NCBI RefSeq assembly: GCF_026005215.1
Contig: NZ_BPMA01000006.1
Coordinates: 1 to 49,670 of the forward strand
Length of the DNA stretch: 49,670 bases
Source of the DNA: Capnocytophaga catalasegens
GTDB lineage: Bacteria > Bacteroidota > Bacteroidia > Flavobacteriales > Flavobacteriaceae
Direction: 5' to 3'
Every line of letters starts with the position of its first letter. Within the stretch, counting starts at the first letter, position 1. Positions 8,499-17,930 of this stretch are shown here, one piece after another. Below the pieces are notes generated by a model. It saw only the letters and a list, made by a program, of their open reading frames with translations. It was not told the origin of the DNA and ran no database searches. The position numbers were made by a program, and so were the translations under genes.

Positions 8499-9560
8499 TT
8501 ACAAATTATTCAAAAAATCAATCGTATCTATACCATCGGCATATTGCCAAAGAGCTGGGGTTTGCGTTTGTCCAAAAGGGATTTCATCTGATGTAAATCC
8601 ATTGGAAACAATACATTGTATCTGTTTTTGAGCTGTTTTTAGCTTCTGAGAAAGAGAATTCAGATCAGAATAATATTCATAAAAAAGTGTTGCAATTGGC
8701 GAACTATACGCTGTATCTTGTTTAATCATCAGAAAACCATTTTCTTTTATAACGAATAAACTCATCAAATACACCGCTTTATTATAATCATAATTATTGG
8801 CGTATTTGGTATGTTCAACAATGGTATGGTAAGGATAAATAGCACTGAAAAACGCATTAAAATCATATCCGTTAGGGACAAAAATTTTTGATACACTTCT
8901 GCATCCAAGCCCGAAATAAGTAAAAATATCTTTTCCGAGTTCAAATAATTCGTTTTGAGTTTCATTTCCTGTCAAAACAGCTACCGAATTCCGATTTTTA
9001 CGAATAATATATGGTTTTTTTCCAAAATAATATTCAAAATATCGAGCTGTATTATTACTTCCTGTGGCAATAACCGCATCATAATCCGTTATCTTATGGT
9101 CGGTAAAAATAATATTTTCAGCCATAGATGGATTTATTTCAATCAATTTTTTCATCAGAAAAGGAATCAACAATGTATCGTTAGATGAACATTTGATAAG
9201 CGCTGTGTGTCCCGCCAAAAGAACTGATACAACATCATGAAAACCTACTAATGGAATATTTCCTGCTAAAATAAGTGCTATTTTTCTTGATTTCTTATTT
9301 TCAAAAATATATTCTGATAACCATCTATTTAAATGGTCGTACGTGAGTACTTTAGCCCATTGTCTGAAAGCAAAATCAATATTTTCGGGAGTAAACCAAG
9401 CATTTTGCTGATATGCTTTTTGTATAATAGTTCTAAATTCTTCTTGTTCAGAAGATTTTTTTTCTGAAAAAACAATTTCATTATCTAATTGATTATCAGT
9501 TATTTCTTTCAAAAAATTGCCTAATTTGACAAATGTTTGTATTCGATTACTTATTGACAT
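8499..9560 (-). CDS. Acyl-CoA reductase (LuxC-like)
   Basis: 353 residues of the LuxC-type acyl-CoA reductase family common in Bacteroidetes. These NAD(P)H-dependent enzymes are related to aldehyde dehydrogenases and reduce activated acyl groups to aldehydes; the substrate here is unknown. Visible features are the nucleotide-binding stretch ILAGNIPLVGFHDVVSVLLAGH (about 92-113), VIATGSNNTARYF near 163-175, and the catalytic-region segment GLGCRSVSKIFVP (about 216-228), whose Cys is the likely nucleophile. It is divergent from the ferredoxin gene with a short shared promoter region, a pairing typical of Flavobacteriia. Confidence 0.85.
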   Translation of the reverse strand: MSISNRIQTFVKLGNFLKEITDNQLDNEIVFSEKKSSEQEEFRTIIQKAYQQNAWFTPENIDFAFRQWAKVLTYDHLNRWLSEYIFENKKSRKIALILAGNIPLVGFHDVVSVLLAGHTALIKCSSNDTLLIPFLMKKLIEINPSMAENIIFTDHKITDYDAVIATGSNNTARYFEYYFGKKPYIIRKNRNSVAVLTGNETQNELFELGKDIFTYFGLGCRSVSKIFVPNGYDFNAFFSAIYPYHTIVEHTKYANNYDYNKAVYLMSLFVIKENGFLMIKQDTAYSSPIATLFYEYYSDLNSLSQKLKTAQKQIQCIVSNGFTSDEIPFGQTQTPALWQYADGIDTIDFLNNL

Positions 9561-9664
9561 AGATTTTGTTTTGTCCTTTATTTAAAATAATTTTGCACAA
9601 AAATACAAAACAAATTTTATTGTAAATAATTTACGGACTTTTTTATTAACTAAAATATATCAAA

Positions 9665-10018
9665 ATGGCAATTATAATAACCGATGACTGTATCAATTGT
9701 GGAGCTTGTGAACCTGAATGCCCTAACAATGCTATTTATGAAGGAGCTGATGATTGGCGTTACAGCGACGGAACTAAACTGAAAGGGAATATTATTTTAC
9801 CCAGTGGAGCCAATGTTAACGCTGACCAAGTACAAAAGCCCCTGAGTGATGATTTTTATTTTATTGTACCTGACAAATGTACAGAATGCAAAGGTTTTCA
9901 CGAAGAGCCTCAGTGTGCGGCTGTTTGCCCTGTCGATTGTTGCGTTCCAGATAATAATTATCAGGAAACCGAAGAAGAATTATTGGCAAAACACGATTTT
10001 ATGCACAATGGTGAATAA
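9665..10018 (+). CDS. 2[4Fe-4S] dicluster ferredoxin
   Basis: A 117-residue electron-transfer protein. The first cluster motif is [12 protein letters not shown] (about 11-22). The second is [18 protein letters not shown], in which eight residues separate the second and third cysteines; this long insertion is characteristic of the Allochromatium-type ferredoxins. An acidic C-terminal tail follows. It is divergent from the acyl-CoA reductase gene, so it may supply electrons to an unidentified partner. Confidence 0.92.
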   Translation: MAIIITDDCINCGACEPECPNNAIYEGADDWRYSDGTKLKGNIILPSGANVNADQVQKPLSDDFYFIVPDKCTECKGFHEEPQCAAVCPVDCCVPDNNYQETEEELLAKHDFMHNGE

Positions 10019-10057
10019 GTTTTTCGTTTTTCTCTAATGAATTTTTATTAAAATCCG

Positions 10058-10240
10058 TATCTTTGCTGAAATTTTTGACAATGGCACTCAAACATATCAT
10101 AGAAGAATACGAATAGCTCGGCTTTGTCCGAGTAATTTCGTTTATATAAACTGCAAAGAAGATAACTTTGACAAAATAAATAATGTGTCGAGGCTCTCGA
10201 CAATCTTTTAATAACAAATTTTTTAATAAAGAATAAAAAA
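10058..10240 (+). promoter_or_regulatory. tyrS promoter and structured leader
   Basis: Two TAnnTTTG boxes occur, TATCTTTG at 10058-10065 and TAACTTTG at 10163-10170. Between and after them are an 11-codon open frame (10081-10116, containing one Tyr codon), a hairpin CTCGG-CTTTGT-CCGAG (10117-10132) and a second hairpin TGTCGAG-GCT-CTCGACA (10186-10202) followed by a weak T-rich stretch. A leader that regulates tyrS is possible, but no known riboswitch or T-box is recognised. Confidence 0.4.
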
Positions 10241-11536
10241 ATGAAAAACTTCATACAAGAATTACGATGGCGAGGAATGATTCAGGATATTATGCCTGAA
10301 ACGGAACAACATTTATTAGAAGGCGTACGCTCAGCATATATAGGCTTTGACCCGACAGCAGATTCGCTACACGTCGGACATTTGGTAGGGATAATGATAC
10401 TTAAACACTTCCAAAACTGCGGACACAAACCTTACGCTTTGGTAGGTGGTGCCACAGGAATGGTGGGCGACCCTTCGGGGAAATCTATCGAAAGAAACCT
10501 TTTGACCGATGAGATTTTGGCTAAATATATTGCTGGAATTAAGAAGCAGTTGTCCAAATTTTTGGATTTTGAAAGCAAAGCCGAAAATGCAGCCGAAATG
10601 GTCAATAACTACGACTGGATGAAAGATTATTCGTTCTTAAACTTCATTCGTGATATTGGGAAGCACATTACCGTAAATTATATGATGGCGAAAGACTCTG
10701 TGAAAAAGCGTTTTGACCCTACCGAAAACACTGAGGGAATGTCGTTTACCGAGTTTTCGTACCAATTATTGCAGGGATACGACTTTTTGCACCTCTATCG
10801 AGAAAGAGGTTTGACGCTCCAAATGGGAGGCTCTGACCAGTGGGGCAACATCACTACGGGAACGGAACTTATCCGAAGAATTGCAGGAGGAAAGGCGTAC
10901 GCAATGACTTGTCCGCTCATTACCAAGGCTGACGGAACGAAATTCGGAAAATCGGAAGGTGGCAACATTTGGCTTGACCCTGAAAAAACATCGCCGTACA
11001 AATTCTACCAATACTGGCTCAACACATCAGACGCCGACGCTGAAAGATACATCAAAATATTCACAATGCTGACGCAAGAGGAGATAAAATCGTTGGTAAC
11101 ACAGCACCAGGAAGCACCGCACCAAAGAGCCTTGCAAAAGAAACTGGCTGAGGAGATTACGGTGATGGTTCACTCACGCGAAGATTATGACAACGCCGTG
11201 AAAGCCTCTGAAATTTTGTTTGGAAATTCTACTTCTGACGATTTGAAAACACTTGATACCAATACATTTTTAGAAATTTTTGAAGGTGTTCCGCAGAAAG
11301 AAGTAGCAAAAACGGAAATTATCGGAGCGAATATTGTAGATATTTTATCGCAAAAATCAGGCTTTTTAAAATCGAAAAGTGAAGCTCTTAGGGAACTGAA
11401 AGCCAATTCTATTTCCCTTAATAAAGAAAAAATAGGTGAAGATTTTATTCTTTCCGAAAATGACCTAATCAATGGAAAATTTGTTCTTATACAAAAAGGG
11501 AAGAAGAATTATTTTATTGTGAAAATAATTATGTAA
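10241..11536 (+). CDS. tyrS: Tyrosyl-tRNA synthetase
   Basis: Class I synthetase charging tRNA-Tyr; 431 residues, the usual length. The Rossmann core has [16 protein letters not shown] (HIGH-type motif) near 35-50, a tyrosine-binding region, [12 protein letters not shown] near 195-206, and KFGKSEGG (KMSKS-type motif) near 235-242. A C-terminal S4-like RNA-binding domain begins at about 365. Base composition falls sharply inside the gene: lines near 10800 are about 55 percent GC, and lines after 11340 are near 32 percent. The last 20 codons are nearly repeated at 13345-13401, beyond a foreign gene pair, which suggests the present 3' end or gene was imported. Confidence 0.97.
   Translation: MKNFIQELRWRGMIQDIMPETEQHLLEGVRSAYIGFDPTADSLHVGHLVGIMILKHFQNCGHKPYALVGGATGMVGDPSGKSIERNLLTDEILAKYIAGIKKQLSKFLDFESKAENAAEMVNNYDWMKDYSFLNFIRDIGKHITVNYMMAKDSVKKRFDPTENTEGMSFTEFSYQLLQGYDFLHLYRERGLTLQMGGSDQWGNITTGTELIRRIAGGKAYAMTCPLITKADGTKFGKSEGGNIWLDPEKTSPYKFYQYWLNTSDADAERYIKIFTMLTQEEIKSLVTQHQEAPHQRALQKKLAEEITVMVHSREDYDNAVKASEILFGNSTSDDLKTLDTNTFLEIFEGVPQKEVAKTEIIGANIVDILSQKSGFLKSKSEALRELKANSISLNKEKIGEDFILSENDLINGKFVLIQKGKKNYFIVKIIM
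11477..11536 (+). repeat. tyrS 3' end, copy joined to the live gene
   Basis: The last 20 codons of tyrS. The first 39 bases match 13345-13383 at about 35 positions. See the displaced copy there. Confidence 0.8.
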
Positions 11537-11592
11537 TAATTACAGAGAAGCAAAGAACACATTGCTTCTCTGTATTTAAACCTTAAAAAGAT

Positions 11593-12213
11593 ATGATTCC
11601 TGAAACACTATTAAATATAAAAAATTATCTCATTGAAAGCAATTTGCATCTGTCCTCTCCTTTAAAAGATGGACGACTGAATTCGTCTTTTAATGAAGAT
11701 GAAATTATAAATATTCTCAAAACAAAATTTAAAATAAATGAGCCTAATAGTCGCCAATGGTTCGATTTTAGTTTTGAAGAAAAAGGAGATTTTTTTCCTG
11801 TTAATATAAAGGTAACTACTACAAACACAGCAGATAATTTGAACTGTAAATTAGGAATTTATTATGCACTTACAGGCTTACTTCCCGATTTTTCAAATGG
11901 AATAGATTGGCTTAATTATTTTGAAAAATTAAAAGAGAATTTAGGTACAAAAATAGATAAAGATTATTATTTTTTGATTATCAACAAAGAAGCACCCGAA
12001 GATGTTTTTGTAAATACTTTAAAAGGAATTAAAACTCTTTAACCAAACGGAAACAACCTTCCTTTTCAATGCAAATGGAATGATAATAAAGAGTTTAAAA
12101 AACGAACTTTTGAACAAAGTAGAGATTTTATTCTTTCCAAATTTGGTGAAAGTATAAGGTTGCGTGCAGATATTTATTTTAATTTTAAACGCCTCTTTTC
12201 AGAATATGTATAA
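11593..12213 (+). pseudogene. Putative type II restriction endonuclease, in-frame stop
   Basis: ATG 11593 opens 149 codons to a TAA at 12040-12042. The same frame then stays open for 56 more codons to TAA 12211-12213, so one nonsense change separates a natural C-terminal part (CKWNDNKEFKKRTFEQSRDF). The N-terminal part has a plausible PD-(D/E)xK-type core: WFDFSFEEKG followed by FFPVNIKVTTT, with a preceding acidic helix. Its 3' end overlaps the methylase ATG (12206) by 8 bases, a usual restriction-modification arrangement. The role as cognate nuclease is inferred mainly from that overlap, and the exact family is not recognised. Confidence 0.6.
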
Positions 12214-13346
12214 TGTAGAAAGTTTAGGGCAAGTTTTTACCCCTGTGCACATCGTTTCTGAAATGCTTTCTCTTAGAAAAAATAACGGAAATGTATTAGA
12301 ACCTTCCGCTGGGAATGGTAGTTTTTGGAGTCAAATATCTAATTGTATTGGTATTGAAATTGATGAAAAATATTGCCAAAAAGGAATGCTAAATATGGAT
12401 TTTTTTGATTATCCTATTGAAAATCAATTTGATACTATTATCGGAAATCCTCCTTATGTAAAACACAATAGCATAGATGTTCAAACGCAAAAAAATTAGA
12501 TTACACACTTTTTGATGAGCGAAGCAATTTGTATTTATTTTTTATTGAAAAATAGAGGAGAATTGATATTCATCACACCTCGTGATTTTTTTAAATCAAC
12601 TTCAAGTATCAAATTAAACCATTTTATTTACAATCAAGGAACAATTACTGATTTGATTGACTTGGGAGACAGCAGAATATTTGAAAATGCACAACCTAAA
12701 TTGTATTATTTTTCGATTTGAAAAAGGTGATTTTTCGCGAAAAACAAATATAACTAAGCAATTTATCTGTAATAACGGACAATTATATTTTACAGATAAT
12801 CAATATTCCGTCTCTTTATCAGATATTTTTAGTGTGAAAGTAGGAGCTGTTAGTGGTTTTGACAAAATTTACAAGAATGAAGAGTATGGAAATCAAGATT
12901 TTGTAACTTCAATAACTCGAAAAACAGGCAAAACGCAAAAAATGATTTTTGTAGAGCAACCAACAGAGTATTTAGAAAAGAATAAAAACGCTTTAATCAA
13001 TCGAAAAATAAGAAGTTTTAGCGAAAATAATTGGTGGGAATGGGGACGAAAACATCATATTTCAGACAAAAAACGGATTTATGTCAATACCAAAACACGC
13101 AATAAAGAACCTTTCTTTATAAACGATTGTAAAAATTACGATGGTTCTATTTTAGCTTTATTTCCTCATAATCAAGAGCTTGATATTGAAGAATTGGTAA
13201 TAAAATTAAATAAAGTAAATTGGTTTGAACTCGGATTTGTTTGTGATGGACGCTATTTGTTTTCACAAAAAAGTTTAGAAAATACCATACTACCAAACTC
13301 TTTTTTAGCATATAAACATATTAGCCAACTTACTCTTTGGGATTGA
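12206..13346 (+). pseudogene. N6-adenine DNA methyltransferase (gamma class), frameshifted
   Basis: It starts MYNVESLGQVFTPVHIV, with the N-terminal GQVFTP motif of TaqI/Eco57I-like enzymes, followed by VLEPSAGNGSF (AdoMet-binding motif I) and IIGNPPYVK (catalytic motif IV, NPPY). The frame stops at 12497-12499, continues in another frame as LFDERSNLYLFFIEK, jumps back near 12545 to LKNRGELIFITPRDFF, and shifts once more near 12700 into a long C-terminal part ending at 13346. At least three indels make it inactive. The catalytic motifs survive in the first fragment. It is the second gene of the inserted restriction-modification unit. Confidence 0.8.
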
Positions 13347-13401
13347 ATTTGTCCTTCTACAAAAAGGGAAAAAGAATTATTTTGTAATTATTGTAAAATA
13401 G
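13345..13401 (+). pseudogene. Displaced 3' end of tyrS
   Basis: Codons reading [18 protein letters not shown] and stop mirror the live tyrS ending [19 protein letters not shown]. The fragment directly follows the methylase remnant. It is best explained as the resident tyrS tail left behind when DNA carrying a tyrS tail plus the restriction-modification genes recombined in. Confidence 0.8.
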
Positions 13402-13501
13402 AACTTAAATTCAAGGAACAAGTTCTTGACAAAGTGACTGGCGAAGCAATTACGACCAAGCGTAATTTTTGATTCGTAATTAACTAAACTATTATCACTA
13501 A

Positions 13502-13548
13502 AAAAGCAAAGAGGCTGTCCGAAAAGTATCGGGAGCCTCTTTGCTTTT
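13502..13548. terminator. Long bidirectional terminator between the tyrS scar and pgk
   Basis: 15-bp arms AAAAGCAAAGAGGCT (13502-13516) and AGCCTCTTTGCTTTT (13534-13548), with a small inner stem CCGA/TCGG in the loop. It can serve pgk on the minus strand and was probably also the original tyrS terminator. Confidence 0.85.
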
Positions 13549-13572
13549 AAAATTTATACTATGAAACTATCT

Positions 13573-14760
13573 TTATTCATAAATCGCTTGAATACCAGGT
13601 AATATTTTTCCTTCAAGACTCTCAAGCATTGCGCCACCTCCGGTAGAAACATAACTTACTTTATCTTCAAAACCGAATTGTTTTACAGCGGCAACCGAAT
13701 CACCTCCGCCAACAAGAGAAAAAGCGCCTGCTTTGGTTGCTTCTGCAACAAAATTACCAATAGCTATTGTACCTTTGGCAAAATTAAGCATTTCAAAAAC
13801 TCCTACAGGACCATTCCAAAGAATAGTTCTTGATTGAAGTAAAAGTTCTTTGTTTCGTTCCAAAGTTGTAGGTCCTGAATCCAGACCTTCCCAACCATCG
13901 GGTATATTATTAGCCTGTACTATTTGAGTAGGCGTATCATTGGCAAATTCTTTTCCTGCAACTACATCAATAGGGAGGTAGATGTTTACTCCCAATTTTT
14001 TAGCTTTATCAAGAATTTCAAGAGCCAAATCTAATTTATCATTTTCACAAATAGAATCTCCAATTTTTCCTCCCAATGCCTTGATAAAGGTATAAGCCAT
14101 TCCTCCGCCAATAATCATATTATTTACTTTCGGAAGAATATTCTCAATAATTGTAATTTTAGAAGAAACTTTTGAGCCACCCAAGATAGCGGTTACAGGT
14201 TTTTCACCTGTTTTCATTACTTTTTCAATACTTTCTATTTCTTTTGCCAATAAGTATCCGAAGCATTTGGCATTGGGGAAGAACTTAGCTACGATTGTGG
14301 TTGATGCGTGAGCTCGGTGTGCTGTACCAAAGGCATCATTTACGTAAATATCGCCAAGTTTTGCTAAGTTTTTGGCAAATGTGTCATCTCCTTTGGTTTC
14401 TTCTTCATAAAAACGAACATTTTCAAGCAAAAGAACTTCACCTGGTTTGAGTTCCGCCGATGCTTTTTCTGCAACTTCACCAATGCAATCCGAAGCGAAT
14501 TTCACTGGTACACCCAACACTTGCGAAACTTTATCAACAATATGTTTGAGCGAATACTTGTCTTCTTTTCCTTTTGGACGCCCGAAATGCGACATTAAAA
14601 TAACGCTTCCACCATCTTTTAATATCTTATCAATCGTTGGTTTAGCAGCTTCGATACGCGTTGCATCGGTTACTTCAAAATTTTCATTCACCGGAACGTT
14701 AAAATCTACTCGGATTAACGCTTTTTTATCCTTAAAATTAAAATTGTCAATGGTTTTCAT
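13573..14760 (-). CDS. pgk: Phosphoglycerate kinase
   Basis: Glycolytic kinase transferring phosphate from 1,3-bisphosphoglycerate to ADP. The 395 residues are intact. The N-terminal [16 protein letters not shown] signature lies at about 17-32, SHFGRPKG near 58-65, and the substrate-binding GTAHRAHAS near 145-153. The C-terminal nucleotide-binding part contains [19 protein letters not shown] and the [10 protein letters not shown] loop. A TAAATTTG -7 box reads on the minus strand at 14796-14803. It ends at a strong hairpin. Confidence 0.98.
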   Translation of the reverse strand: MKTIDNFNFKDKKALIRVDFNVPVNENFEVTDATRIEAAKPTIDKILKDGGSVILMSHFGRPKGKEDKYSLKHIVDKVSQVLGVPVKFASDCIGEVAEKASAELKPGEVLLLENVRFYEEETKGDDTFAKNLAKLGDIYVNDAFGTAHRAHASTTIVAKFFPNAKCFGYLLAKEIESIEKVMKTGEKPVTAILGGSKVSSKITIIENILPKVNNMIIGGGMAYTFIKALGGKIGDSICENDKLDLALEILDKAKKLGVNIYLPIDVVAGKEFANDTPTQIVQANNIPDGWEGLDSGPTTLERNKELLLQSRTILWNGPVGVFEMLNFAKGTIAIGNFVAEATKAGAFSLVGGGDSVAAVKQFGFEDKVSYVSTGGGAMLESLEGKILPGIQAIYE

Positions 14761-14883
14761 TATGAAATATTTTTATATTGTATTTTCCCAAGTGCCAAAT
14801 TTACGAATTTTTATTTGAAAAAATTCTTTTTCGTCTGGTTTTTTTCTGAAAAAAAAATTTTCTCTACAAATTGAAAGAAAAAA

Positions 14884-15462
14884 CTATTTTTTGAACATCC
14901 CTTTGAGCGTATTGAGAAATCCGGGTTCGATAATACCAATTCCTATTCCGAAATTCCTATCGGCTACTTTATAATAGGCTTCTTTGAGCATTTCTATTTT
15001 GTCAAGCGGAATTTCGATATTGGTAACCGGATTATACTCGACCAACACTTTGCCAGAATGCTTAGTGATTTCTTTTTGAGTTTTGTGTGTGAAAAATTCA
15101 TTTTCAATATCACATTCTTGAATGGTATATTTCTTATGAGTATCAATCTTTTGGTCAGTTTCCAAGTAAATTTCGTAGCGTTCGCTATCAAAACTATGCC
15201 AAAAATTCACATCTTGATGTCTGTACTCTCTTACATTATTTTTTAAAATCGAACCATCAAAATACATCAAAAAACGCTTATTTTTCTGATCAACAAAATA
15301 CGGATTTTCAATGGAGGCTTCATAGCGAAGAGTAAATATGTTTTCTACTTTATCATCTTTTATAATTTGAATTGAAGCGTCTTTGAAAACATCACGAAAA
15401 TCTTTGTCTTTACGGTCATTTATATAATTCAGGTTATAGAAAAGGGAATTGTTCCAACCCAA
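14884..15462 (-). CDS. Hypothetical protein, uncertain start
   Basis: About 192 residues if translation starts at TTG 15462, just after an in-frame stop. No ATG is available near the N-terminus, so the start may have been lost or the gene shortened. The protein is mixed alpha/beta with a C-terminal hydrophobic glycine-rich patch (RNFGIGIGIIEPGFLNTLKG) and no signal peptide. Not recognised. It lies between the DUF3078 protein gene and pgk on the same strand. Confidence 0.5.
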   Translation of the reverse strand: MGWNNSLFYNLNYINDRKDKDFRDVFKDASIQIIKDDKVENIFTLRYEASIENPYFVDQKNKRFLMYFDGSILKNNVREYRHQDVNFWHSFDSERYEIYLETDQKIDTHKKYTIQECDIENEFFTHKTQKEITKHSGKVLVEYNPVTNIEIPLDKIEMLKEAYYKVADRNFGIGIGIIEPGFLNTLKGMFKK

Positions 15463-15507
15463 AAGCGTCTACAAAACATCTACAATATTGAAAAAATCGA
15501 TTTTATT

Positions 15508-16533
15508 TTAGAATTTATAACTAACGCCAACTCCCAATATTTGCTTGAATTGAACCCTTGCTCCGTAGGTATATTTTTGCCCGTTGGGAGCAATAGCTTC
15601 TTTGAATTTCACATCGTCATCATATTTCAAGTGCGTACCCAAACGAGCCTGCACGTGGTCATTTACCTTCATATTGATAGTCATTTCCCAATCAATATCT
15701 ATATTGCCAAAATTTTTATTATATTGTGTATAGAAAGAAAAGCGATTGGTCATCATAATATTTTCATATACTTGAGTATTCCAATTACCTGAAACTAATA
15801 TACCTACTTCGGAATTAACTTTTTTGCCATGACGAATCAAATTTCCGCTATCATCGTATTCTGCACCTTTGACACCAAAAGCTCCCTTGTCTGCCAAATC
15901 TTGATTTAGAACAAAAGTCGATTTGAGTGTAAGAGGAGAGAGAAATAGGTTGAAATCTGATTTTTGTGGCGCATATTCTGCCCCCAAACCAATAATCAGA
16001 TATCCAGGAGCCATAAATTGTGAAATAGGCGTTTCTCGATTAGGATAATTATATCCATTAGAAAATTGAGAAAGAAAACTAACCTTTGCCGAATAGTACC
16101 AATCTGAAAAAGAGTTGGTGCGATAACCAAATGTAGAATTAAGCACTATCTGGTCATCTGTTTTCCGTAATTGTTCTCCTTGTTGAATATTCACTCCATA
16201 ATTGAGCAATAATTCATTATCCCAAAAAAATCGAGTTTGTGTATATCTGCGACGAAACTTAGCGTCCGTCAAGATAGAAATTGAATTAACTCCTCCAGCA
16301 TTCCAGTTAGAGAAAGCCACTTCGCTCATATTCAGTCCTAAACTATTGAACGAATACCAGTGCTTATTCTGTATCTGAATTCGCCGAAAGGTGTATTTAA
16401 GTGCTTGTTTATCAATCTGTACAGGTTCTATTTCCATTTTAGGAGGAAGCTCTTGTACACGGACTTTACGTACTTGCGCTATTACTGGTGTAGATAATAC
16501 CAATCCGATAATCAATATAGTGATACGTTTCAT
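15508..16533 (-). CDS. DUF3078 family secreted/outer-membrane protein
   Basis: From ATG 16533 (MKRITILIIGLVLSTPVIAQ, a signal peptide) the protein has about 341 residues; an upstream in-frame ATG would add 12 residues ahead of the signal. The body has alternating polar/aromatic strands (SNWNAGGVNSISI, WDNELLLNYGV) and ends in GVGVSYKF with a C-terminal aromatic residue, typical of a Bacteroidetes beta-barrel outer-membrane protein. Its function is unknown in the family. It is probably monocistronic. Confidence 0.8.
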   Translation of the reverse strand: MKRITILIIGLVLSTPVIAQVRKVRVQELPPKMEIEPVQIDKQALKYTFRRIQIQNKHWYSFNSLGLNMSEVAFSNWNAGGVNSISILTDAKFRRRYTQTRFFWDNELLLNYGVNIQQGEQLRKTDDQIVLNSTFGYRTNSFSDWYYSAKVSFLSQFSNGYNYPNRETPISQFMAPGYLIIGLGAEYAPQKSDFNLFLSPLTLKSTFVLNQDLADKGAFGVKGAEYDDSGNLIRHGKKVNSEVGILVSGNWNTQVYENIMMTNRFSFYTQYNKNFGNIDIDWEMTINMKVNDHVQARLGTHLKYDDDVKFKEAIAPNGQKYTYGARVQFKQILGVGVSYKF

Positions 16534-16735
16534 AAAAATAATATGTTTTAAGGTGCAAATATACCGCAAAAAATCTTGATTTCTAACTTTTTATTTTAAA
16601 AAAATATATGAAATCATCAAAAATTAAATCTATAAATAATGACAAATTTTAATTCTTACAAACAATAAACAATGGAGAAAATACAAGGAGAAAAATGTGG
16701 TTGAAAATTTATTTTTAGGATATTAAAAACAAAAA

Positions 16736-16757
16736 AACCTCAATTACTATTGAGGTT
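16736..16757 (-). terminator. Terminator of tRNA-Leu
   Basis: Stem AACCTCAAT / ATTGAGGTT with loop TACT, followed on the minus strand by a long T run. Confidence 0.8.
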
Positions 16758-16765
16758 TAATCTTG

Positions 16766-16845
16766 TACCTTGGGTGGGAATCGAACCCACACTCCGTAGA
16801 ACACGAGTTTGAGTCGTGCGCGTCTACCAATTCCGCCACCAAGGC
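16766..16845 (-). tRNA. tRNA-Leu (CAA)
   Basis: On the minus strand, acceptor GCCTTGG pairs with CCAAGGT, followed by discriminator A and no encoded CCA. The anticodon stem-loop is CACGA-CTCAAAC-TCGTG, giving anticodon CAA. The variable arm is about 11 nt and the T arm is GTGGGTTCGATTCCCAC. The 80-nt length is normal for a bacterial class II tRNA-Leu. Confidence 0.96.
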
Positions 16846-16860
16846 ATCTATTTTTAAAAT

Positions 16861-16950
16861 GCGGTGCAAAGATATAATTTTTTTGGCACAAAAAAAAATA
16901 TTTTCAAAAAATTTTATCTAAATGATTTTTAATTTATACCTTTGCACCGC
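16861..16950. promoter_or_regulatory. Divergent promoters of tRNA-Leu and prs
   Basis: On the minus strand TATCTTTG (16867-16874) drives tRNA-Leu. On the plus strand TACCTTTG (16937-16944) drives prs. Both are immediately followed by the same discriminator, giving the 11-mer CTTTGCACCGC in inverted orientation at 16861-16871 and 16940-16950. Confidence 0.7.
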
Positions 16951-16984
16951 GAAACAGATTTTTAATACTTAGAAAACATCTTGT

Positions 16985-17926
16985 ATGGATTGTATGGTAT
17001 CTGAGGCAAAACTTTTTGCTTGCACACAAAGCAAAGATTTAGCAGAAAAAATAGCAAAATACTATGGTATGCCCTTAGGAAACGTTATTTTTTCACGATT
17101 TAGTGATGGAGAATTTCAACCTTCTTTTGAAGAGTCTATTCGAGGGAATCGAGTGTTTATTATTGGCTCAACGCACCCAGGAACAGAACATCTGATGGAA
17201 ATGTTACTAATGCTTGATGCTGCTAAGCGCGCTTCGGCACGGCATATTACAGCTGTACTCCCTTACTTTGGATGGGCGCGACAAGACCGAAAAGACAAAC
17301 CTCGTGTACCTATTGCCGCCAAATTGGTTGCCAACTTGCTCGAAACAGCAGGAGCTACCCGTATTATTACGATGGATTTGCATGCAGACCAAATACAAGG
17401 ATTTTTTGAAAAACCTGTTGATCATTTGTATGCATCAACTATTTTTCTGCCTTATATTCAGTCTTTGAATTTAGAAAATTTGTGTATCGCTTCGCCTGAT
17501 ATGGGTGGTTCTAAACGAGCGTATGCTTTTTCAAAATACTTAAATTCGGATGTAGTAATTTGCTATAAACAACGCAAAAAAGCCAATGTAATTGAAAAAA
17601 TGGAACTCATTGGAGAGGTCGAAGGGAAAAATGTCATTTTGGTTGATGATATGGTCGATACGGCAGGAACTTTGGTTAAAGCAGCAGAACTTATGAAGCA
17701 AAAAGGAGCTATAAGTGTTCGTGCCATAGCTTCGCACGCATTACTAAGTGGAGGAGCATACGAACGCATTGAAACTTCGCAATTAGAGGAACTTATCGTT
17801 ACTGATTCCATTCCTCTAAAACAAGAAAGTTCTAAAATAAAGGTACTTAGTTGTGCTGAACTTTTTGCTGATGTAATGCATCGGGTACACGAAAATCAAC
17901 CGATAAGTAATAAATTTTTGATGTAA
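16985..17926 (+). CDS. prs: Ribose-phosphate pyrophosphokinase
   Basis: Makes PRPP from ribose 5-phosphate and ATP, feeding nucleotide, histidine and NAD synthesis. About 313 residues from ATG 16985; an in-frame ATG at 16994 is also possible. Visible are FSDGEFQPSFEESIRG (about 36-51), GWARQDRKDKPR (about 98-109), the metal- and ATP-contacting MDLHADQIQGFF near 130-141, and the PRPP loop VDDMVDTAGTL near 219-229. It has its own TACCTTTG promoter box and is followed after 4 bases by a lipoprotein gene. Confidence 0.96.
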   Translation: MDCMVSEAKLFACTQSKDLAEKIAKYYGMPLGNVIFSRFSDGEFQPSFEESIRGNRVFIIGSTHPGTEHLMEMLLMLDAAKRASARHITAVLPYFGWARQDRKDKPRVPIAAKLVANLLETAGATRIITMDLHADQIQGFFEKPVDHLYASTIFLPYIQSLNLENLCIASPDMGGSKRAYAFSKYLNSDVVICYKQRKKANVIEKMELIGEVEGKNVILVDDMVDTAGTLVKAAELMKQKGAISVRAIASHALLSGGAYERIETSQLEELIVTDSIPLKQESSKIKVLSCAELFADVMHRVHENQPISNKFLM

Positions 17927-17930
17927 AAAA

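Noticed and set aside
10081-10116. Tyrosine leader peptide controlling tyrS
   Set aside because: Only one Tyr codon in 11, near the end; this is too weak for ribosome-stalling attenuation.
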